Source of the DNA: Methanohalophilus euhalobius
GTDB taxonomy: Archaea > Halobacteriota > Methanosarcinia > Methanosarcinales > Methanosarcinaceae
DNA length: 64,000 nt
Reading direction: 5' to 3'
NCBI RefSeq assembly: GCF_900215215.1
Contig: NZ_OBDR01000008.1
Location: 1 to 64,000 of the forward strand
In this document: in pieces, positions 55,139 through 63,370 of the stretch
Layout of the letters: each line of letters opens with the position of its first letter
Numbering within the stretch: position 1 is the first letter of the stretch
Position numbers and translations under genes: made by a program
Notes under the pieces: generated by a model
Told to the model about the DNA's origin: nothing
Seen by the model: the letters and a program-made list of their open reading frames with translations, nothing else
Databases searched by the model: none

Positions 55139-55426
55139 ATGAGAATAGAACAGATCAAACTGGAAAACGGTACAGCACAGGGTCTCAAATGGGAATTTGA
55201 AAACGCTTCCCTGCTCCTGATCAAAGCCGACATGGGTTATGTGATGTGTGGCTATCTCAATATGGAAACCGCAGACAAACTGGGGGATGTGGCTGCTGTG
55301 GTAAGTGGTGTGGACAGTTTTGAAGATGTACTGCAGGCATCTCTGAAATCGGTAAGCAAAAAAGCCCTTGGTATCGGAATTGAGGAAGGGATGACCGGCA
55401 GACAGGCTCTTGAAAAGATGTTCTGA
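55139..55426 (+). CDS. DUF1805 (YunC-like) protein
   Basis: A 95-residue compact alpha/beta protein: KMRIEQIKLENGTAQGLKWE, LLIKADMGYVMCGYLNME, then KLGDVAAVVSGVDSFED and KKALGIGIEEGMTGRQALEK. This matches DUF1805, widespread in archaea and bacilli and of unknown function. The ATG at 55139 follows AGGTGA. The methyltransferase gene starts two bases after its stop. Confidence 0.85.
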   Translation: MRIEQIKLENGTAQGLKWEFENASLLLIKADMGYVMCGYLNMETADKLGDVAAVVSGVDSFEDVLQASLKSVSKKALGIGIEEGMTGRQALEKMF

Positions 55427-55427
55427 T

Positions 55428-56465
55428 ATGCGCTACGCTTTTGAGCTTTCCGGAGACCATGAAGAAATCGCTGCAGACGAGGCTCTGGCCTGTCTGGCTA
55501 CCGAAGGTCTCAAACCGGTATACACGCAGCATTATGATCACTGCCTTGTGGTGGAACTTGAAGAGCCGGATGCCGAAATTAGGTTGGAAAAATTTGCCGG
55601 AAAACTGGCCATGTGCCATCATATCCTGCGCGTTACTTTCATCTGCAATAATGAACCCGAAACCATTATTTCCAGTGCAGAAAACTGCGACATCAAACCC
55701 CATCTTTCTGCAGGCCAGACCTTTGTAGTACGTGCCCGGAAGGTCAATCACCATACCACCGTGGAAGGCTCCTACCTGGAACAGAGGGTAGGCGGAGCTG
55801 TTTTCAGGAAGGGTTACAGGGCCAATCTCAACCAACCCGATGTTACCCTGCGGCTCATACTGACCGAAAAATGCGTATGTGGTTGTGTCATTGCATCCAT
55901 AGACCGCAAGGCATTCCATGCACGTGCACCCCACAAGAAACCCTTTTTCTATCCAGGGGTACTCATGCCCATTACAGCCCGGGCGCTGGTGAATCTTGCA
56001 GGGGTAAACAAGGATACCAGACTGCTGGATCCGTTCTGCGGTACTGCCGGCATACTTGTGGAAGCGGCCATGCTGGGTTCAAGAGTAATCGGCCTGGAAG
56101 CGCGGAATGAGATCATACAGGGAGCAAAAATGAATCTGGAATATTTCGGCGGGGATTATAACCTGCTGCAGGGGGATGCCTGTAAATTACCCCTCAAAAA
56201 CAGCTGCATTGATTCAGTGATCACCGATCCTCCTTATGGCAGGTCCGCCATGATAAAGGCAGAATCCATCCGGCATTTATACGAAGAATCCTTCGCAGAA
56301 ATGTACAGGGTTCTCAAACCCAGCAGTAAAGCAGTAATCGTCTCGGAGATGGAGATTAACAGGCTCGCACTGGATGCGGGATTTACAATAGTGAAACAGT
56401 ACAGCCAGAGAATACACAGAAGCCTGACCCGCAATATTACAATTTTGCAAAAAAATAATCAGTAA
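55428..56465 (+). CDS. THUMP-domain tRNA (guanine-N2) methyltransferase, Trm-G10 type
   Basis: A 345-residue protein with an N-terminal THUMP/ferredoxin-like RNA-binding domain (to about 155) and a Rossmann methyltransferase. Motif I is LDPFCGTAGILVEAAMLG, and the N6/N2-type catalytic motif IV is DPPYGR at 267-272. The layout matches archaeal Trm-G10 enzymes that form m2G/m2,2G at tRNA position 10. The ATG at 55428 gives MRYAFELSG. Its 3' end overlaps the convergent metallopeptidase gene by 7 bases. Confidence 0.9.
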   Translation: MRYAFELSGDHEEIAADEALACLATEGLKPVYTQHYDHCLVVELEEPDAEIRLEKFAGKLAMCHHILRVTFICNNEPETIISSAENCDIKPHLSAGQTFVVRARKVNHHTTVEGSYLEQRVGGAVFRKGYRANLNQPDVTLRLILTEKCVCGCVIASIDRKAFHARAPHKKPFFYPGVLMPITARALVNLAGVNKDTRLLDPFCGTAGILVEAAMLGSRVIGLEARNEIIQGAKMNLEYFGGDYNLLQGDACKLPLKNSCIDSVITDPPYGRSAMIKAESIRHLYEESFAEMYRVLKPSSKAVIVSEMEINRLALDAGFTIVKQYSQRIHRSLTRNITILQKNNQ

Positions 56466-57019
56466 AATGTCTTTTTAATGAGATGCCAGTATGCTGCAAG
56501 TTCCAGTTCATACTTTTGTCGTAGAGGATATCTGGCTTCTACCAGGTTCCAGAATCTCTTATTGTGCTTAAACTCGATAAGGTGCAAAAGCTCGTGATAC
56601 ACAATAAATTCTATCAGGTTATCCGGCAGATACATCATGTGCCGGTTGAAAACAAGTTTTTTATCACTGCTGCAGCTGGCCCATTTCCTCTTCATTTTCC
56701 TGAAAGTTAAATCCCTGACCTCCACTTCCAGTTCACGTTGCAGCCTTTGTACAATACTTTCCACGAAACTATAAAAGAGAGGATCTGCGCGCTTTTTCTC
56801 CAGTCTCTTTTCCCCGGATAGAGCAATAACCCGCTGCAAATGCAGATGTTTGTTGTAAATCCAGTCTGTATTTTTCTCGATAAAGGCTGCAGCATTACCA
56901 TATCCTTTGGGAACAATTACCCGCAACATTCCGTCCTTAAACTCCAATCTTGCGTATTTGACGGGACGGTGAACTATATCATAATCTATTACAGCATCTC
57001 GAATATGTAACTGCATCAT
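56459..57019 (-). CDS. YgjP/DUF45-type metallopeptidase
   Basis: A 186-residue protein with the zinc motif HELLH at about 142-146 and the downstream HNKRFW with third-ligand context. The core signature RKMKRKWASCSSDKKLVFN is the classic YgjP WGSC-like block. The cytosolic substrate is unknown; some members regulate small-protein turnover or assist type I restriction loci, and no such locus is here. It is 8 bases downstream of truA. Confidence 0.9.
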   Translation of the reverse strand: MMQLHIRDAVIDYDIVHRPVKYARLEFKDGMLRVIVPKGYGNAAAFIEKNTDWIYNKHLHLQRVIALSGEKRLEKKRADPLFYSFVESIVQRLQRELEVEVRDLTFRKMKRKWASCSSDKKLVFNRHMMYLPDNLIEFIVYHELLHLIEFKHNKRFWNLVEARYPLRQKYELELAAYWHLIKKTFY

Positions 57020-57027
57020 TCAGCCTT

Positions 57028-57837
57028 TTATTCTTTTGGCAAAAACTGGTCCATTACCTCGGCTAACACCTGATGATAAACAAGATATTCCTCTATTCTT
57101 TCACGGGAGCGACGCATGGAGTAACCGTCATCAAACCACTGGACTGAATCGCCATAATTCACATCCGTCAGAATAAGCCCATAGGGTTTTGCAGGTTTAA
57201 TACCCTCTTCGTAGGAAGCAGGATCCAGCATGTTTTCCAGCCATTCCAGATCCCTGGCACCATTGCCCACAAGCAACAGGACAGTTACAATCTTGCGAAT
57301 CATTTTCCACAGGAAACTGTTGGCCGTGATATCGATCCTGAGCAGGTTGCCTGCAAGTCTCACATCGATCTTCTCGATTCTGCGAATGGTACTGCGTCCG
57401 TTATCCCTGAAACAAAAATTAGCAAAATCATGACTGCCTTCAAGGATACTGCAAGCGGCTCTTATTTTTGAAATATCGGCATCCATTGAAGGTGTTATAT
57501 AGCGATAGGTACGATTTCTGGCATACCTTCTGGGATGAAAATCACTGTCGACTTCAGCACGGGACCACGCCCATATATCCCCGGGTAATTTGGAATTGAT
57601 CACCCTGGGAATAGCCAGCTTGGGTTTATCGGTATCAAAAGCCACCACCTGTCCCATGGCATGCACTCCGGTATCCGTACGCCCGGCACTTACAAATCTG
57701 GCAGAGGAAGGATCCTCGATAATCTCAAGGGACTGCAGGGCTTCAAAAAGTTTCCCTTCCACAGTGGATACTCCAGGCTGCACCTGAGAACCACGATATG
57801 AAGAGCCTATATAAGCGATTTTGAGAGCAACTCTCAT
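57028..57837 (-). CDS. truA: tRNA pseudouridine synthase A
   Basis: A 269-residue enzyme for pseudouridylation at tRNA 38-40. The catalytic aspartate is in SAGRTDTGVHAMGQV. Additional conserved blocks are GSSYRGSQVQPG near 11-22, FHPRRYARNRTYRY and FLWKMIRKIVTVLLLVG. Length and motifs are complete. Same strand as the metallopeptidase and HTH regulator genes. Confidence 0.94.
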   Translation of the reverse strand: MRVALKIAYIGSSYRGSQVQPGVSTVEGKLFEALQSLEIIEDPSSARFVSAGRTDTGVHAMGQVVAFDTDKPKLAIPRVINSKLPGDIWAWSRAEVDSDFHPRRYARNRTYRYITPSMDADISKIRAACSILEGSHDFANFCFRDNGRSTIRRIEKIDVRLAGNLLRIDITANSFLWKMIRKIVTVLLLVGNGARDLEWLENMLDPASYEEGIKPAKPYGLILTDVNYGDSVQWFDDGYSMRRSRERIEEYLVYHQVLAEVMDQFLPKE

Positions 57838-57857
57838 ACAGGATCACTTGTGTCCAA

Positions 57858-58550
57858 TTACACCTTTTTCCTATTATAAATTTCCCACAACGCAAGTACT
57901 GCTATTATAAACAGGCATCCAAAGAAGAACCATACGCCTATATGGGAGAGGAAATCCACAGATATCAGACTGCTGGCATCTGCTGTACCTGCTGATTCAC
58001 CGGCTGCCCTGGCAGCTTCTGTGGTTGCGTTTGTGGGAGCTTCGCCAGCAAAAAGAGCCGTGTCATTGCTGGCATTGCCAGCCGGCATCTCAGACATCAC
58101 CGCAGGGGCGACCGGTGGCATGGTCTGGCCCAGAGGTTCAAAATCCCTGAAATATTCAATACCCAATGCTGCAAAAAGAGCCGCTCCTGCCATTGCCACA
58201 TATTTGCGCAACATACCGAGGATACTGGAGCGATCGGTTTTGCTGCTGCCCGGAACTACCACGATCATTTTTTGCACGGGTTCATATATCTTGATCTCCC
58301 TGCCCTTGCGACTCCATTTGGTCTCCTTTACCTGTATGAGTTCGCTTTCCAGCAAACCATCCAGATTGTACTTGATAGTGGTAAGGGGCATATCAAGCTC
58401 TTCGGCTATCGAAGTTGCAGACATGGACTGTCTTGCGAGTAATTCCAGGATCTTCAGGGATTTCTCATTGGAAAGGGCCTGGGTGATTTTACGTGAATCT
58501 TCATTTAAAGGTAAGACCAATACTTTTTCCGTATTGCCATCGTTTTCCAT
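57858..58550 (-). CDS. membrane-anchored winged-helix transcription regulator
   Basis: A 230-residue protein. Residues 18-90 form an ArsR-like winged helix (KSLKILELLARQSMSATSIA, then EELDMPLTTIKYNLDGLLES). A first membrane helix (AMAGAALFAALGIEYF) is followed by ~60 residues rich in Ala/Thr/Ser/Asn outside the cell, then a second helix (VWFFFGCLFIIAVLALWEIY) returns to a basic tail. The topology suggests an envelope-sensing one-component regulator. The ATG at 58550 has no ribosome site and a TATA-like AAATTTATTA about 35 bases upstream, so translation may be leaderless. Ligand unknown. Confidence 0.85.
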   Translation of the reverse strand: MENDGNTEKVLVLPLNEDSRKITQALSNEKSLKILELLARQSMSATSIAEELDMPLTTIKYNLDGLLESELIQVKETKWSRKGREIKIYEPVQKMIVVVPGSSKTDRSSILGMLRKYVAMAGAALFAALGIEYFRDFEPLGQTMPPVAPAVMSEMPAGNASNDTALFAGEAPTNATTEAARAAGESAGTADASSLISVDFLSHIGVWFFFGCLFIIAVLALWEIYNRKKV

Positions 58551-58669
58551 ACAAAGGAGTATCAATTAATGAAGTAATAAATTTAGTGTAATGTGCGGAC
58601 CACTCCGTAGTATATCCTTAAATTTAAATACTACTTCCTACAATGTGATGTAACTTTTAAGGCGATATC

Positions 58670-59737
58670 ATGATTACGAAAAAGCAAATCTCCGACATCC
58701 TGAAAGATTACAATACCGATGACCTGGCGATTGCAACGGTATGTTCTCATACTAGCCTCCAGATATTTCATGGAGCCAGGAAAGAGGGGTTAAAAACAAT
58801 CGGAATTTGCATAGGTGAACCTCCGCGCTTTTATGATGCCTATCCCCTGGCCAAACCCGATGAGTTCATTTCCGTTGACAGTTACAAGAATATTCCCGAT
58901 ATCGCCCCCCTTTTAAGACAGAAAAATGCCATAATAATACCACATGGCTCCTTTGTGGAATACATGGGTGCCGAGAAATTCCTTGATCTTGAAGTACCCA
59001 CCTTTGGTAACCGTGCTGTACTCAATTGGGAATCAGACCGCACAAAAGAGCGGGAATGGCTGGAGGGAGCAGGAATCCACATGCCCCGGCTTGTAGAACC
59101 AGAGGATATCCACGGTCCTGTAATGGTCAAATATCACGGTGCCAAAGGAGGACGTGGTTTCTTCATTGCCAAGAACTATGAGGAATTTCTGAAAAATATC
59201 GATGAAAGTGAGAAGTACACCGTCCAGGAATTCATTGTAGGGACGCGTTATTACCTGCACTTCTTCTATTCTCCTCTCAAGCAAGAAGGATACAGGCTCA
59301 GTAACGGAACTCTTGAAATGCTGAGTATGGACAGGCGTGTCGAATCCAATGCCGATGAGATCTTCCGTCTGGGTTCTCCTAAAGAACTCGAAGAATCAAA
59401 CGTGCAGCCTACCTATGTTGTTACCGGCAATATCCCCCTGGTAGCCAGGGAATCCCTGATGCCCAAGATTTTTTCCCTCGGAGAACAGGTTGTGGAAGAA
59501 TCCCTCAAACTGTTTGGTGGCATGATCGGGTCCTTCTGTCTGGAAACGGTTTTTACAGACCAGCTTGAGATCAAGGTCTTCGAGATTTCAGCCAGGATAG
59601 TAGCAGGGACCAATATATACACCAATGGTTCCCCATACTCCGATTTCATAGAGGAAGGACTATCCACAGGCAAACGTATTTCCCAGGAAGTCAAGCGTGC
59701 AGCAGAGCAGGAAAAACTGGAAGTAATCCTTTCCTGA
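58670..59737 (+). CDS. purP: formate-dependent FAICAR synthetase PurP
   Basis: A 355-residue ATP-grasp enzyme that formylates AICAR with formate and ATP in archaeal purine synthesis, replacing the folate-dependent PurH activity. Conserved features are VCSHTSLQIFHGARKEG (phosphate site), IIPHGSFVEYMG, the ATP-grasp loop VKYHGAKGGRGFFIAK and the final EISARIVAGTN. The ATG at 58670 follows AAGGCGAT; TATA-like TTAAATTTAAATA lies at 58619-58631. With purF at 15.7 kb, this is the second purine gene here. Confidence 0.95.
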   Translation: MITKKQISDILKDYNTDDLAIATVCSHTSLQIFHGARKEGLKTIGICIGEPPRFYDAYPLAKPDEFISVDSYKNIPDIAPLLRQKNAIIIPHGSFVEYMGAEKFLDLEVPTFGNRAVLNWESDRTKEREWLEGAGIHMPRLVEPEDIHGPVMVKYHGAKGGRGFFIAKNYEEFLKNIDESEKYTVQEFIVGTRYYLHFFYSPLKQEGYRLSNGTLEMLSMDRRVESNADEIFRLGSPKELEESNVQPTYVVTGNIPLVARESLMPKIFSLGEQVVEESLKLFGGMIGSFCLETVFTDQLEIKVFEISARIVAGTNIYTNGSPYSDFIEEGLSTGKRISQEVKRAAEQEKLEVILS

Positions 59738-59773
59738 AAAATCAGGAAGACAATAGTCCAGTCTCTCTTTTTT
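59731..59773 (+). terminator. purP terminator
   Basis: The purP stop codon lies in a perfect hairpin, TTCCTGA-AAAA-TCAGGAA (59731-59748). It is followed by a pyrimidine tract ending in TTTTTT (about 59767-59772), an intrinsic-terminator shape. Confidence 0.6.
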
Positions 59774-59841
59774 CATTAAATCTTTTTTGAAATAATTATG
59801 TCTCAATAGCCGGCTATGGTTTGAAAAAAGTAGACCAAAAA

Positions 59842-59957
59842 GAGGGGTTGTTGAGGAATACTCGATTATGGGGGATGAGTTTTGGAGGATCAGTACTGCA
59901 ATACTCAATTGGGGGGAGTTTGGGGTATTTTCGCAGTATTCCTCAACTATTCCCCTC
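59842..59957. repeat. 116-bp MITE-like or structured element with inverted ends
   Basis: The ends are GAGGGG (59842-59847) and CCCCTC (59952-59957). Inside them lie perfect 13-bp arms, GTTGAGGAATACT (59850-59862) and AGTATTCCTCAAC (59935-59947). The interior has a second AATACTC (59900-59906) and G-runs of 5, 6 and 4. It occupies the gap between the convergent purP and lipoprotein genes, flanked by A-tracts. It contains no ORF. Confidence 0.6.
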
Positions 59958-60025
59958 AAATAATCTATAATATATATAGTTTCTTATTTTTCGTTACGGT
60001 TTTGAATGTTTAAGGCATCCAGATG

Positions 60026-60655
60026 TTAATTATCCATTCCCAATGAATCAGGGTTTTCTGCCATATCTATTACATCATCCAGACTTGCAGGCATCGATCC
60101 ATTGGTATAATTGGCAGTATCAGCATTTTGCATAACCGTATACCCCTCTTTCATGTTGTCCAAACCTTCAAAGCTTGAACTGTTCATCATATTGAAAATA
60201 TAAGCATAGTTTACCCGTGCCATATTTTCCTCAACTTCCTGCAGGGTGGTTTCCTTGGTGATGTCAAGGGTTTGGGCATTTTCCTCCAGAATTATTCCCA
60301 GAGTATAAGATTGGTTCAACAATTGCCCATATCTTTGCGCTGCAGGTTGCACCTTAGGAGAAGGATTGAAGGACGCCAGATTTTTTTTGGATTCGATAGA
60401 ATGAGCAGTCAGATTTGCTGCTGCTTGTTCCAGAGCTTTTGAATCCTGTGTTTCAAAGGCCTGTTTGATATCCCTGTAATCTGAATTGATGGTATCAACC
60501 GAACCTTTCATCCATGCCAGAAACTCAACATCCTCTTTGCTCTGAGATACAGTACCTTCGACATCATTTATTGTATCCTGTAGATCAGAACATCCCGAGA
60601 TAAACAATACCAAGAACAATACTAGAAACGAAAAAAGTACTCCCCTTCTTTGCAA
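60026..60655 (-). CDS. putative lipoprotein
   Basis: A 209-residue exported protein with a hydrophobic signal and a lipobox ending at Cys22 (LVLFISGC). The mature part is helical, Asn/Gln/Ser-rich and coiled-coil-prone (DTINDVEGTVSQSKEDVEF, SKALEQAAANLTAHSIESKK). It is predicted to be lipid-anchored outside the membrane. No catalytic motif or family recognised. A T-rich stretch follows it in the gap shared with the element at 59.9 kb. Confidence 0.75.
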   Translation of the reverse strand: MQRRGVLFSFLVLFLVLFISGCSDLQDTINDVEGTVSQSKEDVEFLAWMKGSVDTINSDYRDIKQAFETQDSKALEQAAANLTAHSIESKKNLASFNPSPKVQPAAQRYGQLLNQSYTLGIILEENAQTLDITKETTLQEVEENMARVNYAYIFNMMNSSSFEGLDNMKEGYTVMQNADTANYTNGSMPASLDDVIDMAENPDSLGMDN

Positions 60656-60714
60656 GAACTTTCCTCCTGCAAAGGAGAGGAGTGAACATACTAATATACT
60701 TTACGTATTATAAA

Positions 60715-62034
60715 TCAGGCAGACGTGTAAACCTTAACGTTTGCAGGACTTTTGGTGATATTGCCCTTTTTCACGCCGATCAGGGTATCAATCCCTTTAT
60801 TGGATGCTATGTCCAGTATACGCTGGGTAACAACACCGTCAAATACTACACTTTTCACATTATCTTCTGAATTCTTCAATGTATTCACAAGATCACGTAC
60901 AGGTGTTTCATTGACGACCTTATCATCCTGATCAAGTAAGCGTGCTCCAAGGGTACCTGCAAGAGATTCCGAATGAGAACTCAAACGTTTCAGAACCGGG
61001 TGTTGCGATGTTGCAGGTTTTGTTGTGGAAGGTTTTGGCTTTTCTTTTTTGATAGGTGGTTCGGCAATCTTTTTCATTTTGGCAGCGGGATTCCTGGCAC
61101 GATCAGGTTTGACCCTTTTCTCACGTTTTGGAACCCTGGAGATACGGCCACCCTTTTTCGGACCTGAAGAGCTGGATGTTTTGGCTTTTTCAGCAGGTTT
61201 ATCGATAGAATAGGCTTCCATGGCCTGTTCTACCGGTACTTTCTGGCGCAGGGCACGTATGATTTCCCGCTGTACAAGATCTTCAACAGTTTTACCATCA
61301 GGGGCACGTGCCACATAATCTATATCTGCTACCTGCAGCAGTTCCTTGATAATGAGTTTGCCTCCCCTGTCACCGTCGGTAAATGCTGTTACGGTCTTTT
61401 TCCTGGTAAGTTCTGCAACCTCTGGAGGCACATTGGTACCACCCACACAGATAGCATTCTTAATACCATAACGCAGCAGGTTCAGGACATCGGCACGTCC
61501 TTCTACCACTACAATGGCATCAGAATCAACAACATTGGGACCGCAGGGGATGTTCTTATTCTTACCAAAGAACTGCATCTCTTCAATGCGCACGGATTGA
61601 CGTACTTCGTCAGCGATTTCCTGGGATTCAGGCAGGTTGGCATCGAACATACCTGTGAGAATGAACTTGGCCCTTTCAACTATATGTTTGCGTTTGGTCG
61701 CGCGAACATCCTCTATATTGCTAACCTCGATATTCGCAGAACAGGGACCTACCCTGTCAATGGTTTCCAGGGATGCTGCAAGGATTGATGTCTCGATCCT
61801 GTCCAGACTGGAAGGAATGTGTATGTTGCCCTTGGTCTTTCCGCCTTTGGTGCTTACAACGACCTCGATCCTGCCAATCCTGCCGGTCTTCTGGAGATCA
61901 CGCAGATCAAGATCAGACCCCAGCAAACCTTCGGTCTGTCCGAAGATAGCTCCTACAATATCAGGGCGTTCTATCACCCCGTCAGCATTGATTTTTGAAT
62001 GAATGATATACTTTGTTGTATCAGTACTTTGCAT
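60715..62034 (-). CDS. dnaG: archaeal DnaG-type primase
   Basis: A 439-residue protein with a central TOPRIM domain: [20 protein letters not shown], then [20 protein letters not shown] with the DxD-type acidic pair. The N-terminal archaeal domain begins [20 protein letters not shown]. The C-terminal third is a Lys/Pro/Ser-rich linker (about 285-345) plus a small terminal domain. Archaeal DnaG is associated with the exosome and may prime DNA. The ATG at 62034 follows AAGGAGTGA; the open frame upstream to 62103 is not family-like. Confidence 0.95.
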   Translation of the reverse strand: MQSTDTTKYIIHSKINADGVIERPDIVGAIFGQTEGLLGSDLDLRDLQKTGRIGRIEVVVSTKGGKTKGNIHIPSSLDRIETSILAASLETIDRVGPCSANIEVSNIEDVRATKRKHIVERAKFILTGMFDANLPESQEIADEVRQSVRIEEMQFFGKNKNIPCGPNVVDSDAIVVVEGRADVLNLLRYGIKNAICVGGTNVPPEVAELTRKKTVTAFTDGDRGGKLIIKELLQVADIDYVARAPDGKTVEDLVQREIIRALRQKVPVEQAMEAYSIDKPAEKAKTSSSSGPKKGGRISRVPKREKRVKPDRARNPAAKMKKIAEPPIKKEKPKPSTTKPATSQHPVLKRLSSHSESLAGTLGARLLDQDDKVVNETPVRDLVNTLKNSEDNVKSVVFDGVVTQRILDIASNKGIDTLIGVKKGNITKSPANVKVYTSA

Positions 62035-62616
62035 TGTTGATTCACTCCTTATTCTTAGAGAATGCATTAAAATCGCGATCAGAACAAAGTAAAACAGAAT
62101 CAATATTTCCAGAAGTCACCACATCAAGCCCGGATAATGCCGGCTCTATGCTTTTGTCCCCCACGGACAAATGTTGTACCAACAGTCCGAATGAACACAT
62201 AAGACTGTGAACTAACTTGTTTAAGTTCAATTTTGCTTGTGTGATTGGATCTTATCTAAATTATCCAATGTTATATAACCGACCCTATCGGAAATATATG
62301 CTTCTATGAGTGATGAAATCTGATAATGCTTCCGTTTTATTGATCATTGGCCACCCATGTTGGCAGCCAATCGTAATGATCCAAATTTATCTGCATTGGC
62401 TGATTATTCATTAGATCATAACACCTAATGAAATTTGATTATCTTAATAATGATCATATATTTTTAATGACCAATTCTAGTTGGATTTTGTCCTTTAAGA
62501 ACTTTATGGTACTTACCAAAGAACAAAAAGATCAGACTAAAAGAAAAATGTAGATGTGTCTCCAGTGGAAATATGGGGGTCTGCTGTTGGTCTTTTCCCA
62601 TTTAACGGAGGATCAT
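62035..62616. other. 582-bp gene-free region with hairpins
   Basis: No CDS or tRNA recognised. At 62341-62381 lie nested arms, ATTGGC...GCCAAT and GATCATT...AATGATC. At 62408-62431 TCATTAG-10 nt-CTAATGA is a perfect 7-bp stem. The hexamer GATCAT recurs at 62342, 62414 and 62452. It is upstream of dnaG and downstream of the kptA stop. It could hold the dnaG promoter, a terminator set or a small RNA. Confidence 0.4.
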
Positions 62617-63240
62617 TTACTCATCTGCAACTTCTATATATTCTGGCAAAACTTCCTTGCTGAGTACTATCTCATCGTTAGCACAGAGGAACTCATATCC
62701 ATCTTTTGCAGCACTGGCAGCATCTATCTCAAGTATAACCGGATTATCGGTATGCACCGCCGCCGCCTGTCTTGCTTGCTGGCTGGTAGTACTCAGATGA
62801 ATATAGGTCTGCCTGTAAGGTTTGATACCATTTTCCAGAAGCATATCAACCTCTTCCTGACTGACCCCATAATAGAGTACATCAGAATCATACAGGGGAT
62901 AATCAAGATTCACATCTATAGAATGACCATAGCGGGCACGTATAAAAGAGTCATCAATTTCATATCTCTGTTTGGGATCAGATTCCACAAGGGACACCAG
63001 ACGCATCTTGCCTGCCCACTTATACCGTTTTTTCATTGCCTCACAAAAAGCATCAAGCTCGATCCATCCCTGAGCGTCCATATCCAGCCCTACATCATCC
63101 GGAAAATGCCTGAGGACACCGGAAACGAAACGTCCCAGTCTCATCTCATGCTCATCATCGAGCATAAATTTACCTCTTTCCCCGCATCGGGGGCATTCCT
63201 CACCACGGAAATAGCCGTGTTCTCCACATTTTCGGATCAT
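62617..63240 (-). CDS. kptA: RNA 2'-phosphotransferase (KptA/Tpt1 family)
   Basis: A 207-residue NAD-dependent enzyme that removes a 2'-phosphate from RNA. The archaeal N-terminus is a CxxH/CxxC zinc knuckle (IRKCGEHGYFRGEECPRCG). Catalytic features are RLGRFVSGVLRHFPDDVGL, RARYGHSIDV with the conserved Arg/His, YYGVSQEEVDMLLENGI and YIHLSTT. The ATG at 63240 is chosen because homologues start at the zinc knuckle; the frame stays open to 63324. Natural substrates in archaea remain unclear. Confidence 0.9.
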   Translation of the reverse strand: MIRKCGEHGYFRGEECPRCGERGKFMLDDEHEMRLGRFVSGVLRHFPDDVGLDMDAQGWIELDAFCEAMKKRYKWAGKMRLVSLVESDPKQRYEIDDSFIRARYGHSIDVNLDYPLYDSDVLYYGVSQEEVDMLLENGIKPYRQTYIHLSTTSQQARQAAAVHTDNPVILEIDAASAAKDGYEFLCANDEIVLSKEVLPEYIEVADE

Positions 63241-63370
63241 GATACCAGAAGGGGGATGGAACTTATGGTTAATTATATTATCGGAATGACCTGTTTCGTT
63301 AGGTTTATCACATTCGCCCTGCAATGAAGACTAAACCAATCATTGTTTATTAAAGAATGCAGGTGTGCTG

